A stretch of DNA of 64,000 nt, taken from positions 24,950,501 through 25,014,500 of the forward strand of contig NC_073358.2 of assembly GCF_027580225.2 (NCBI RefSeq), given 5' to 3'. A program made the translations under genes and the position numbers. Within the stretch, counting starts at the first letter, position 1, and every line of letters begins with the position of its first letter. Below the pieces are notes generated by a model. It ran no database searches and had not been told where the DNA came from. It saw only the letters and a program-made list of their open reading frames with translations. The stretch is from Misgurnus anguillicaudatus. Its lineage: Eukaryota > Chordata > Actinopteri > Cypriniformes > Cobitidae. Positions 33,756 through 43,134 of this stretch are shown here, piece after piece.

Positions 33756-36700
33756 TCACCGTACCGGGCAGGGGGGCGTCCTCGGCTCTCCCGTTGGGAG
33801 CGTCTCACGGGTGACTCGGGTTCGACTGGCTCGGGTACTACCTCTGGTTGTTAACTTCCCCTTTCCTTGCCGCCGGTTATCCCTCGCTAGGACCCTCTCA
33901 CCTGGTAACAGGGGGGCATCTCGAGCAGTCCGATCATACAAACGCTTGTTCCTTTCTCCTGCCGTCTGTATCTTCCTAGAAACTTGTTCGTACGCAAAGT
34001 GTAAGCGCTGGTGATGGCGCCCCACCCACTCCGTCACACTCACTTCTTCCCGGTCTGCTGCTACTCCCAGGACCAGGTCAGTGGGCATCCGTACGTGCCT
34101 GCCGAACATCAGGTAAGTAGGGGCATACCCCGTCGTGCTATGAACACTGTTGTTATATGCTTGCAGAAGGTTTGGTAAAGCACTCACCCAATCGCTCTGC
34201 TGTCGTTGATCTAAGGTCCCCAGTAGCCCCAGTAGGGTCTGATTGAACCTCTCACAGCTTCCGTTCCCCTGGGGATGGTACGACGTGGTGTGGGTTTTGG
34301 TACATCCATACAACTGGCATAACTCACGGATTACCTTGGATTCAAAATTTGCCCCCTGGTCGGAGTGCAGAAACTCGGGACATCCAAATGTCTGGAACAC
34401 ATTTCGCCATAGAGCTGTGGCGGTGGTGTTGGCTGTCTGATCAAGCGTCGGGACTGCCCAGGCGTATTTGGTAAATAAGTCAGTGATTACCAGAATATTT
34501 TGATAACGGTCCTGAGGACGGCCCAGCGTCAGGAAGTCCATTGCCATTATGTGGAGGGGGGCTTTCGCGTGGATGGGTACCATCGGTGCTCGGGCCTCCC
34601 GTCTAGATTTAAACAGCATGCACCGGGGGCAAGCTTGAATTGAGTTATGCACAGACGCCTCCAATCCCGGCCAGTAGAAGAATCTACGCAGTAGGGATAC
34701 GGTCCTCTCCTGTCCCTGGTGTCCCAACTGGTCATGATAGGCTGAGACCAATGCGTTTACCTGGTTGGCCGGCACCACGATCTGGCACACTTCCTCGCCC
34801 ACTTTCGGATCGTGGGTCTTCCGGCAGAGCACCCCCTCCTGTAGCTCCAGCTTCTCCCACTGTCCCAATAACTTCTTCCCAGTCTCTGTCTGGGCTAGCC
34901 TTTCCGCCGGCGTGGGCCGTCGGCCCTGCTCTACCCACGTCTTCACCTGACACACGTCCCGGTCCTGGGCCTGCCTCTCTATCCAACGGCGGGGGTCCCA
35001 CCCCCAGTTCCCTGGGACAGCTTCCTGCTGGCCTCCTGGCGCCTCCACGGCCCCTATCATGTAGCCCTCCTCACGGCTATCCTCCCTTCGATACCCCTGG
35101 TGTCTGGGGCTCTTTCCCTCTGGCAGTCTGGAGAGGACGTCCGCGGTCGTATGCTCTCGTCCAGGCCGATACTGCAGCTTGTAATCGAAGTTGGCCAGCT
35201 GAGCCACCCATCGCTGCTCCACGGCCCCCAGCTTCGCCGTCTGTAAATGTACTAGAGGGTTGTTATCGGTGATGACTGTTACCTTAGCTCCCCAAAGGTA
35301 GTCCTTGAACTTTTCGCTCAAGGCCCACTTCAGGGCCAGCAGTTCCAGCTTGAAGGAGCTGTAATTTGCGTCGTTCCTCTCTGCCGGGTGGAGACTCCGG
35401 CTCGCATAAGCGATCACCCGCTCCGTCCCCTCTTGCCGTTGGGCCAATACTGCCCCCAATCCCAGGTTGCTCGCGTCTGTATATAAGACAAAAGGTTCAG
35501 AAAAGTCAGCATACGCCAAGATGGGGGCCTGTAACAACTCCTGCTTCAGCCTCTGAAAAGCCATCTCACAATCATTGTCCCAGTTAATAGAGGGCGATCC
35601 ACGGCCCCGGCTTCGTCCCGTGCCAACCAGCAACTGGTTAAGGGGCTTGGCAATCTTCGCGAAATCCTTAATAAATCGCCTATAATATCCCACGAACCCC
35701 AGAAAGGATCGTACTTGCCTCACAGTCTTAGGCGCGTCCCAATCCTTCACTGCAGAGACTTTCTCGGGGTCCACGGCCACCCCCGCTGCGCTGACCACAT
35801 GGCCCAGGAACTTCACTTCCCGCCGCAGCAGGTGGCATTTGTCCGGCTGCAGCTTCAGCCCGTACCTTTCCATGGCTCGGAAGACTTCCTCTAGGTGCCG
35901 GAGGTGGGAATCGAAATCTGGGGAATACACAATCACATCATCCAAATATACCAACACTGACTCCATCAACTGACCTCCAAGACAGCGTTGCATCAAGCGT
36001 TGGAAGGTGGCCGGAGCGTTGCAGAGCCCGAAAGGCATCCGGTCCCATTCAAACAGTCCGAACGGGGTCGTGAAGGCGGTCTTCTCCCGGTCTGCCTCGG
36101 CTACTTGCACCTGCCAATATCCACTGGCCAGATCTAAGGTGGAATACCAGGCCGACTGCGTGAGGTTAGCAAGGGAGTCTTCGATTCGTGGTAAGGGGAA
36201 GGCGTCTTTCTTAGTTACCAGGTTCAGCTTGCGATAGTCCACACAGAACCTCCAAGCTCCCGTCTTCTTTTGTACGAGCACGATGGGGGCCGCCCAGGGA
36301 CTACTACTCTCTCGGACAATGCCCCGGCCCAACATGCCCTGCAGGAGTGTACGTACTTCCGCATACAAGGTAGGTGGGATCGGTCGATATCTCTCCCTAC
36401 TTGGCCCTGCGTCCCCAGTGGGGATGTGGTGTTCCACCACCCTGGTGCACCCGTAGTCTTCGTCGTGCCTCGCAAACACATGTTGCCACTTCCGAAGGAG
36501 TGCCTGCAGTTTCTGTGTCTGTACCTGTCCCAGGTCATCCCCTTGCAGTGACTCACCCGCTAGGTGTTTTGGCACACCTCTCCCCTGGTTACTCGCCGGG
36601 GTATCCATTTGGGTCAGGGCCACCTCGATCACAGTGGGGCACACCTGACGAAAACTGACGTCCCTCTCTTCCCTCACCTGGTGGGGTGTGACCATCGTCA

Positions 36701-37457
36701 GCCGAGCCAGTCGTTGATGCCGGTATAACTGTACTGCATAGGGGTGCTCGTTTCGTACCCTTACCGGGATTCTCCCCCGGTAGACCGCCGCTAGTCCCCG
36801 TGCTACCTCCACTTGTGGGCAATCCGTATGTGGCTCTACCAACACCCACTCTTCTGGGCTCGCTTCCCGAAGGGGCACTCTTGCCCATACGATAGCCTCA
36901 CTCCTAGGGGGAATAGACAAAGCAAAACGACACATTACTCTTCCCACTTCCTCCCGATCTCTACGAACCTGGTTCATTTGGACCCGACGGCAGTCGGCCA
37001 CTACCCGCTCCCACTTGGGTCTCTCAGTAGGTGAGATCCTCGGACCAGGCCTAGCCTGGAATATCTCCTCCCAGCATTCGGAGAGGACATTCATGCCCAA
37101 TAGGGCTCGGTGGGCGCCCAAACACCTATCTTCAACAATGATCACACCTTTTTGGGGGACGACTACCCCATGCACTTCAAGATCCGTCAGGCGATAGCCA
37201 ATGTAGGGGATTTCTTGGCCGTTAGCGCCCTTCAACGTCAGCCAGGGGGCCTCCGTTCCTTGTGTTCCGCCCTGTCCGAATATCTCCTTGGAGAGGCTTT
37301 CTGCGAACATCGTTACCTGTGAGCCCGTGTCTACCAGGCACTGAATCCATTTGCCACACACTTTTACTTCTGCCACCGGGCTATGCCCGACCATCTGTTG
37401 CCTAGAGCTGTCCCTTCTTCCCGGGTCTTCTCGAGGGGTCCCGGCCACACGACCCAC
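33756..37457 (-). CDS. pol: Gypsy Pol polyprotein (protease, RT, RNase H, integrase)
   Basis: The 1233-residue open frame is read from a GTG at 37457, but the frame stays open upstream to the gag stop and is probably entered by -1 frameshifting, so the true N-terminus is a Gag-Pol fusion. Domains in order: aspartic protease with LVDTGS (41-46); reverse transcriptase about 375-555 with RFCVDYRKLN, MPFGLCNAPATF and catalytic YLDD (504-507); RNase H about 655-775 with D661, E705, D731 and D773; integrase with zinc-binding H908, H913, C943, C946 and catalytic D974, D1033, E1069 (D,D35E spacing). All key residues are intact and there is no internal stop. The C-terminus is odd: after RQGKGKLT (about 1196-1203) the usual GPY/F module is missing and the last 30 residues look out of frame. 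Otherwise likely functional. Confidence 0.94.
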   Translation of the reverse strand: MGRVAGTPREDPGRRDSSRQQMVGHSPVAEVKVCGKWIQCLVDTGSQVTMFAESLSKEIFGQGGTQGTEAPWLTLKGANGQEIPYIGYRLTDLEVHGVVVPQKGVIIVEDRCLGAHRALLGMNVLSECWEEIFQARPGPRISPTERPKWERVVADCRRVQMNQVRRDREEVGRVMCRFALSIPPRSEAIVWARVPLREASPEEWVLVEPHTDCPQVEVARGLAAVYRGRIPVRVRNEHPYAVQLYRHQRLARLTMVTPHQVREERDVSFRQVCPTVIEVALTQMDTPASNQGRGVPKHLAGESLQGDDLGQVQTQKLQALLRKWQHVFARHDEDYGCTRVVEHHIPTGDAGPSRERYRPIPPTLYAEVRTLLQGMLGRGIVRESSSPWAAPIVLVQKKTGAWRFCVDYRKLNLVTKKDAFPLPRIEDSLANLTQSAWYSTLDLASGYWQVQVAEADREKTAFTTPFGLFEWDRMPFGLCNAPATFQRLMQRCLGGQLMESVLVYLDDVIVYSPDFDSHLRHLEEVFRAMERYGLKLQPDKCHLLRREVKFLGHVVSAAGVAVDPEKVSAVKDWDAPKTVRQVRSFLGFVGYYRRFIKDFAKIAKPLNQLLVGTGRSRGRGSPSINWDNDCEMAFQRLKQELLQAPILAYADFSEPFVLYTDASNLGLGAVLAQRQEGTERVIAYASRSLHPAERNDANYSSFKLELLALKWALSEKFKDYLWGAKVTVITDNNPLVHLQTAKLGAVEQRWVAQLANFDYKLQYRPGREHTTADVLSRLPEGKSPRHQGYRREDSREEGYMIGAVEAPGGQQEAVPGNWGWDPRRWIERQAQDRDVCQVKTWVEQGRRPTPAERLAQTETGKKLLGQWEKLELQEGVLCRKTHDPKVGEEVCQIVVPANQVNALVSAYHDQLGHQGQERTVSLLRRFFYWPGLEASVHNSIQACPRCMLFKSRREARAPMVPIHAKAPLHIMAMDFLTLGRPQDRYQNILVITDLFTKYAWAVPTLDQTANTTATALWRNVFQTFGCPEFLHSDQGANFESKVIRELCQLYGCTKTHTTSYHPQGNGSCERFNQTLLGLLGTLDQRQQSDWVSALPNLLQAYNNSVHSTTGYAPTYLMFGRHVRMPTDLVLGVAADREEVSVTEWVGRHHQRLHFAYEQVSRKIQTAGERNKRLYDRTARDAPLLPGERVLARDNRRQGKGKLTTRGSTRASRTRVTRETLPTGEPRTPPCPVR

Positions 37458-37471
37458 TGTGGCCGGTCGTC

Positions 37472-38431
37472 CTAAAAACCCCCCTCAGATGCCCTGCGGG
37501 GCCCACACTGACGGCTATAATGTCCTGGCTCACCACACCGGTTGCAGATCGGCCGTCCCTGCTCATCCCATTCGAAACGGGGCCGAATATAGCGGTTTGG
37601 GCGTCCAGGTGGCTCTCGGCTCCTCTCCGAGTATACTCGCTCTCGGGGTGCCGGCCTTGGTTCCTCCCGCGCCCTACCTTGGCGCAGCTCTCCCAACAGA
37701 GTTTTAGATAAATCTGACATCTGCTCCTGGACATCCTTCAAAAGTTCTGCTTTCAGAGCCTGCTTCCAATCCGTGCGTTCTGGTTGTGTTGGCACGCTCT
37801 CATTTACAGCCGCGCATACTGGGGTCTCACTCACTTCAACCTCATCGCCCTCCAGAGCTAGCGCCTCCTTCCTTAGATCTTCAAATGTGAGGTCGGGGTC
37901 TCTCCGAAACTGGACCCTCAGACTCTGTCTCACGGGGCCCTCTTTCATCCCCAGAAGGAATTGGTCGCGCAACAAAGTCTCTCCGTCGCCCAGCCCATGA
38001 TCGCGGCGGGTCTGTAGCCGGGTGAACTGCTCACGCAGTCTCAGGGCAAACGCTCTAATGGGTTGTCGGGGGCCTTGTTTAATATTAAAAAATTGGGAAC
38101 GGAGGACGGCTACGGGGGTGTGGTCACCGTATTGCTCGGTGAGAAACTGGAATATAGTTTGGGCATTGGTTCGGACAGCTTCAGGGGCGGCCTGTACTTC
38201 TCGCCGCGCTTCTCCCTCTAGGGAGTTCAGCACGAACTGGAGCCGCTGGGCTACACTAAGGCCTTGTAGGTCGGCTAGATACTCTAACTGGGCCTTCCAT
38301 TCCGTTAGCCGTACTCCCGACTCTGTCCCTCCATACTTTTGGACCCAAGGGCTGCCCATAAAGACAGGCACCGCACGGGGTTGGGCTGCGGGCCCCGCGT
38401 TGTCGGTCATTGGGCTAGTCTGGTTACTCAA
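37472..38431 (-). CDS. gag: Gypsy Gag polyprotein (capsid-nucleocapsid)
   Basis: 319 residues, first ATG of the open frame at 38431. It forms the virus-like particle that packages the element RNA. The central part (about 40-190), with LTEWKAQLEYLADL, ARREVQ and a QPIRAFALRLREQF segment, is the retrotransposon Gag/capsid fold. A basic, Arg/Pro-rich linker follows. A single CCHC zinc knuckle, C296-x2-C299-x4-H304-x4-C309 (CNRCGEPGHYSRQC), marks the nucleocapsid. The frame ends GGF-stop directly after a GGGTTTT heptamer; pol is open in the -1 frame. It lies only 10 bp beyond the tRNA primer site. No stops or frameshifts, so it is probably functional. Confidence 0.92.
   Translation of the reverse strand: MSNQTSPMTDNAGPAAQPRAVPVFMGSPWVQKYGGTESGVRLTEWKAQLEYLADLQGLSVAQRLQFVLNSLEGEARREVQAAPEAVRTNAQTIFQFLTEQYGDHTPVAVLRSQFFNIKQGPRQPIRAFALRLREQFTRLQTRRDHGLGDGETLLRDQFLLGMKEGPVRQSLRVQFRRDPDLTFEDLRKEALALEGDEVEVSETPVCAAVNESVPTQPERTDWKQALKAELLKDVQEQMSDLSKTLLGELRQGRAREEPRPAPRERVYSERSREPPGRPNRYIRPRFEWDEQGRPICNRCGEPGHYSRQCGPRRASEGGF
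37475..37481 (-). promoter_or_regulatory. -1 ribosomal frameshift heptamer GGGTTTT
   Basis: On the minus strand the gag codons read G GGT TTT TAG, so the heptamer fits the X XXY YYZ rule exactly in the gag frame, with the stop codon directly after it. Slipping back one base enters the pol frame, which is open from here to 33756. The position and frame strongly suggest Gag-Pol is made by -1 frameshifting. Confidence 0.7.
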
Positions 38432-38440
38432 CTCGAGGTG

Positions 38441-38460
38441 GAACCCTGCCGACTACGCCA
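38441..38460 (-). promoter_or_regulatory. Primer-binding site for tRNA-Ser
   Basis: The plus strand here reads CTGCCGACTACGCCA at its end (38446-38460), identical to the acceptor end of vertebrate tRNA-Ser (…CCTGCCGACTACG plus CCA). The minus strand is therefore complementary to the tRNA 3' end for about 15 bases, or 19 of 20 allowing one mismatch. It begins five bases inside the 5' LTR, the normal place for priming minus-strand DNA synthesis. Confidence 0.85.
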
Positions 38461-38465
38461 AAATC

Positions 38466-41145
38466 TGTCACAAGCCAGGGGCTGGCTGCTAGTGGTTAAG
38501 CCACGCCCCTTCTCAATTTCCACCTCGAGGAGGTCCCCAAAACCAACCCAATGACCAAACAACAACGAGGAACAGGTAAGTATAAAAAATATTCTTTATT
38601 TATTTAAATATTTAAAATGTACTGGGGATTGGGGAAAGGGGAATTAAAACTAATGTCTGGCTCTGCCCTCCAGGGGGGGCCACGAGCAAGTGTGTGACAG
38701 GGGGTGGGGGTTGCGTCGGGGAACGGGCTCCCGCCTCTGGTTCCCTCTGCCCGTGGCGCGCTCCTCTTCCTTCCTGGAGGCAGAATAAATCAAAATCAGT
38801 GTTGGTATAGACTTGTTCTTATCCGTGTACCTGTAGCTAGCTCGAGGCGGTTCACCGCCTATCTCACACAGCTCCTCGCTGGTCGACTCACTCTCCTTCC
38901 CTGTTCTCTCTTTCTCCACAGACTACAGCCGGGACACGAGGACACGATGGATCAACCTCAAAGGGTTCTCTCGCCTCTTCACCGACTACGGCTTTTGGTA
39001 AGTATGGGTTTCCTTCCCAGTTCGGTATCTCAGCGTTCACGCTGGCTCTCTCTCCACAGATGACTGCTGGGACACAAAGGCACAATGAATCGGTTTCCAA
39101 TGGTTCTCTCACCTCTGCGCTGACTACAGCTTTGGGTAGGTATGACTCTCTTCACAGTTCGGTATCTCAGCGTTCACGCTGGCTCTCTCTCTCTCTCCAC
39201 AGATGACTGCTGGGACACAAAGGCACAATGAATCGGTTTCCAATGGTTCTCTCACCTCTGCGCTGACTACAGCTTTGGGTAGGTATGGCTCCCTTCACAG
39301 TTCGGTATCTCAGCGTTCACGCTGGCTCTCTCTCCACAGATGACTGCTGGGACACAAAGGCACAATGAATCGGTTTCCAATGGTTCTCTCACCTCTGCGC
39401 TGACTACAGCTTTGGGTAGGTATGACTCTCTTCACAGTTCGGTATCTCAGCGTTCACGCTGGCTCTCTCTCTCTCTCCACAGATGACTGCTGGGACACAA
39501 AGGCACAATGAATCGGTTTCCAATGGTTCTCTCACCTCTGCGCTGACTACAGCTTTGGGTAGGTATGGCTCTCTTCACAGTTCTGTATCTCAGCGTTCAC
39601 GCTGGCTCTCTCTCTCTCTCCACAGATGACTGCTGGGACACAAAGGCACAATGAATCGGTTTCCAATGGTTCTCTCACCTCTGCGCTGACTACAGCTTTG
39701 GGTAGGTATGGCTCTCTTCACAGTTCGGTATCTCAGTGTTCACGCTGTCTCTCTCTCTCTCCACAGATGTCTGCTGACTACCGCTTCGAGGTCGGTATGG
39801 CTCTCTGCACAGCTCTCACAACACACTCCTCTTCCCTGTTGATTTGGCAGTTTTAACAGGTTATGTTTTACTTAACAGGGTGGCGGACTTACGATGGCTG
39901 GCTACGCGATGCGTCAACTGGACAGTGGTTTCCTAGGTGGCGCCGGGGGCCAAAACCCTCTCGGCGAGCTCGTTGGCCTACAGAGGGGCGAGAACGTCAC
40001 GCCGGCACACCGGGTCGAGCGCTGCCCTTTCCTCGAGACCCGTTGGTCGATCGAAAACTGGACCGGGGCGCCCTTTCGTCGAGACCTCGGGGCGGCGGAT
40101 CTCCTTCGCCTCAAGCTCTGTGATGATAAAAAGACACAGGTAAGGTAGCAATATTATAGGTAATACTCACACACCGTCAATAGCACAGTTCTTCACCGCC
40201 ACTCCTAAACTCAAGTCCGCCAAGCGTTTGGCTGGGAAATTACTTCGAGATGCCACTCTCTGATTTTAAGACTGAAACACACTCACAGCATAATCATGTA
40301 CAGGTCTTACTCTAGGACCGTTTTTCCTCTTCGTCGTCTCAAGAGCGAGTGACTGGAGGCGGGGGTACGTCAGACAAGACCACAGCAATCCCACTGCAAT
40401 ACACAGCATTACACAGCACCACTTCAAGTGAATATTTCTACATCCAAGACTCACCCACCACTCAGTGCACACAATAGACGCCCGTCTTCCTTTCCTTCGC
40501 TCTGGACGAGAACATGGAGATGGTAACACGGCCTAGTGTTTGTTTTCGTCACTGGAGCTGTTTCAACACAAAGACCCTTCGGCTCACCCACCGCGCTGGC
40601 TCAGGAGTAGGGCCGCCCACTCTCTTTTCGAAACACTCAAAGAGACATACAGGTCAAATACATGCACAACACTTCCATAAGAAGGTTCCGTTACTCACGA
40701 CTGCTGTACTTTCTTCGTCCTAGGTTGCCTTCACGCTGTAATAATTCCAGATGCACAGACAGGGCGTTTTCCAGCCACCAACACTACTTTCTCTCAGACG
40801 TATACTCACAATGGTGCGTCTTTCCTTCCTTCGTTTCTTTCATCCAAGGTCAGTATTCGTTTAATTCTTCTACCTATAAGGTCTTCGGTATCTTCCTCAA
40901 TGTAAGTCTATAATCCAAACGAGAGAGAGAGCAATACAGCAATCCAGAATAGCGTACCCGGTGAGCCCAACTCAGCGCTACGATACACACCCACAACAGG
41001 GATAATAAGCACCCAAACTGTGGTTCAAACTGCTCTAAAATACTCTCCTGAGTGTTGTCCTCGTCCAATCACCCGGCGCTCCTCTTAATAACCCCCAGCT
41101 GTATGTAATTCGGCTGATTACAGCGTCCGCGACGCTACCGGATGT
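38466..41145 (-). repeat. 5' LTR of the gypsy element
   Basis: Near-identical to 30794-33607 but 134 bp shorter, because its central array has five rather than six full units (starts 39060, 39203, 39340, 39483, 39626, diverged 39767). It must contain the promoter for gag-pol; I do not see an unambiguous TATA box on the minus strand. The GC-rich block at 39879-40139 is unchanged. One donor-like site in the array (GAG|GTAGGT in the other LTR) reads GAG|GTCGGT here. Confidence 0.92.
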
Positions 41146-41149
41146 TAAA

Positions 41150-42300
41150 ATAGGCACTTTATGGGGCTGAGAAAAAATGCACCGTTTTTGTGTGTATCCC
41201 TTTAAATCCAAACGAGCTGCTCAGGTGGGCGGAGTCTCAAGCGCTGGCGCTGTACACAGAGCATCGAGGGAGATTCTCTCACGAAAGAAGTTAGGGAGCA
41301 ATGTTAAGCATTATATATTTGAACATGTTTGAAAAGTCAATTATCTGTTTTATGCATACTAAATACATGTTTATCAGCAGATGGGAGAATAAAAATAAAG
41401 ACTTTTAGCTCTCATGCTGCTTTTAAACAAGCACAATGATTTTCAGCATGTTACAATAATTTACACTTCCACAAACACTCAGAAGTTTACTTTTTGACCA
41501 AACCACACGAGCACATTTAAATGATCTGTAATAAAACAACACGTTTAATGCTTAAACTTTAGAGAAACAGATCAAATGACATGTTTAAGTTTATTGTGTA
41601 ACTTACACATATTGAACACATTCGCGTTTCTGTCAGTCTCTCATCTATTTTGTAACTCCTCATTCATTTGAAACTTCAGAGAAACATTAAAAAACATATT
41701 TACTTATTGTGTATGATAGTGAATACGAGTTGTTCACTCACTCTGTCTCGTGCAGTGCATTAATCCTCGTGTTCATTTATATAAACTTCAGAGAAACATA
41801 TTAAACAACATAACTTACTTGAAAGCGAACCGTCGCGTTGCTCTCTCTCTCTCGTTTGTTCGCTCACTCGCTCTCTCTCTCTCTCTTGCACTAAGGTAAC
41901 GTTAATCCTTAAGAACGTTAATTCAATCTTTAGAAAGATTATTAAAACTACAAGTTATAAGATTGTCGGCTCCTGTTTGTGTTTGATGGAATACAAACGC
42001 GTCGTGCTGTCAGTCATTCTTTCTCTCTGTCTATCGCACTCGTGAGGCCGTTCATGGTTGGATAGCGCAGTTGAAGGGGCGGTATCATTATAATAAGATC
42101 ACTTAGCTACGTCATGCGGGGAGCGAAATCCGCATGACCTATTTATTCACATGCTTGCAGAGAGAGCCTTACCAAAACAAAGTTACAGGGTTGCTATTTT
42201 TCATGTTTTCTGGGTTGGTAGAAGCACTGGGGACCTGATTATAGCACTTAAACATGGGAAAAGTCTGATTTTCATGGAATGTCCCCTTTAAATGCCACTC
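41150..42300 (-). repeat. High-copy interspersed repeat (non-autonomous)
   Basis: In reverse orientation the segment begins near GGGGACATTCCATGAAAATC and runs through GTGCTATAATCAGGTCCCC and AGCATGTGAATAAATAGGTC. I associate this sequence with a very abundant carp-family repeat. A CT-rich patch (41839-41886) and AT-rich filler interrupt it. No open frame of note. Confidence 0.5.
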
Positions 42301-42854
42301 CCATTAAAAATGGGATAATAATATTAACCAAATGCTCTCAGCATGTATTATACGTTCTTCAAATACTTTCGATTCAAATCTGCTTAATTCCAGCCTCAGG
42401 CCTGATCAGACAGAACCGTTAAAAATGCAAGGTGCACTGCACTGCCTTTTTTGATTGACTTTAGAAAAGAGCAGTGCGCTGCAGTTTTTTATGTTGCTTG
42501 GCAACAACTGAATCAGCTGTCCTGTCAGTCAAGTATTAAAGCGTTAGCACTCTTCAAACTTTTTTTGGGGGACTAAAATTACTGGTTTTGGACATACAAA
42601 TATGATTTATACATCATTCAAAAAGTAAGTGTCTAGTTTTATTGGGCCCACTCCCAATAAAAACAAAATGTTGTGCTTTTCGCAAAATTAAAGAAAATAA
42701 ACATAATGCGTCTTCTGTTCTCTCTCCATTAGTTGAATTCATTTCAGAAACGCGCCATAAAGTTATATATAACTTAGCGAATACCTGTCAGGCAAACAAA
42801 AGATAAATGTCTACATAATGCTTGAAATCTCTACTTTTAAATGTGAAATTGAAA
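42301..42854. other. Non-coding, no feature seen
   Basis: No gene. The words GCAGTGCGCTGCAGTTTTTTATG and TGGGCCCACTCCCAAT suggest old repeats but no ends could be set. Confidence 0.45.
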
Positions 42855-43134
42855 ACCATAAGGTTACTCGCATAACCCTGGTTCTCTGAAATAATGAGCA
42901 TTGCGGGAATGAGCATTGCGTCAGAAACAGGGAAACTCCTGTTTACGCCGTGACTAAAGTTTATTGGTTAACGTCTGTAAAAATTACAGACAAATCGCAT
43001 TTTGCGAGCGCGCGAAAAGGGGTGGGGACTAAGTCCAATATAAGTCCGGGTCGAACGCCAAAGTGCGTGACGTTTAAGACGGGGCATTGCCTGTGATTAC
43101 TTCTGTGCCTCGGTGAAGCGCTGAGTGAACCCCT
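42855..43134. mobile_element. Terminal repeat of a DIRS-like element
   Basis: AGGTTACTCGCATAACC, CTGGTTCTCTGAAATAATGAG and the TATA-containing CCAATATAAGTCC followed by GGTCGAACGCCAAAGTGCG resemble the promoter-bearing ends of zebrafish DIRS1-like elements as I know them. DIRS ends are inverted repeats, so this end can read forward although the gag remnant at 47.1-47.8 kb is on the minus strand. The LINE at 43135 separates the two. Assignment is from memory of the family. Confidence 0.5.

Larger units (their letters stand above)
30790..41149 (-). mobile_element. Ty3/gypsy LTR retrotransposon, near complete
   Basis: Two long terminal repeats (30794-33607 and 38466-41145) enclose gag and pol on the minus strand. 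The LTRs are bounded outside by TAAA (30790-30793) and TAAA (41146-41149), a 4-bp target duplication. Domain order protease, reverse transcriptase, RNase H, integrase places it in Ty3/gypsy. There is no env frame between pol and the 3' LTR. A primer site matching tRNA-Ser and a -1 frameshift signal are present. The LTRs are very alike but differ in scattered substitutions and by one internal repeat unit, so the insertion is young but not brand new. Confidence 0.93.

Noticed and set aside
33608..33756. env gene between pol and the 3' LTR
   Set aside because: Only about 150 bp are available and no signal peptide or membrane segment is encoded.
34640..35272. 210-residue plus-strand frame and other plus frames over gag-pol
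   Set aside because: They are shadows of the GC-rich pol and gag genes on the minus strand; no domain or start context supports them.
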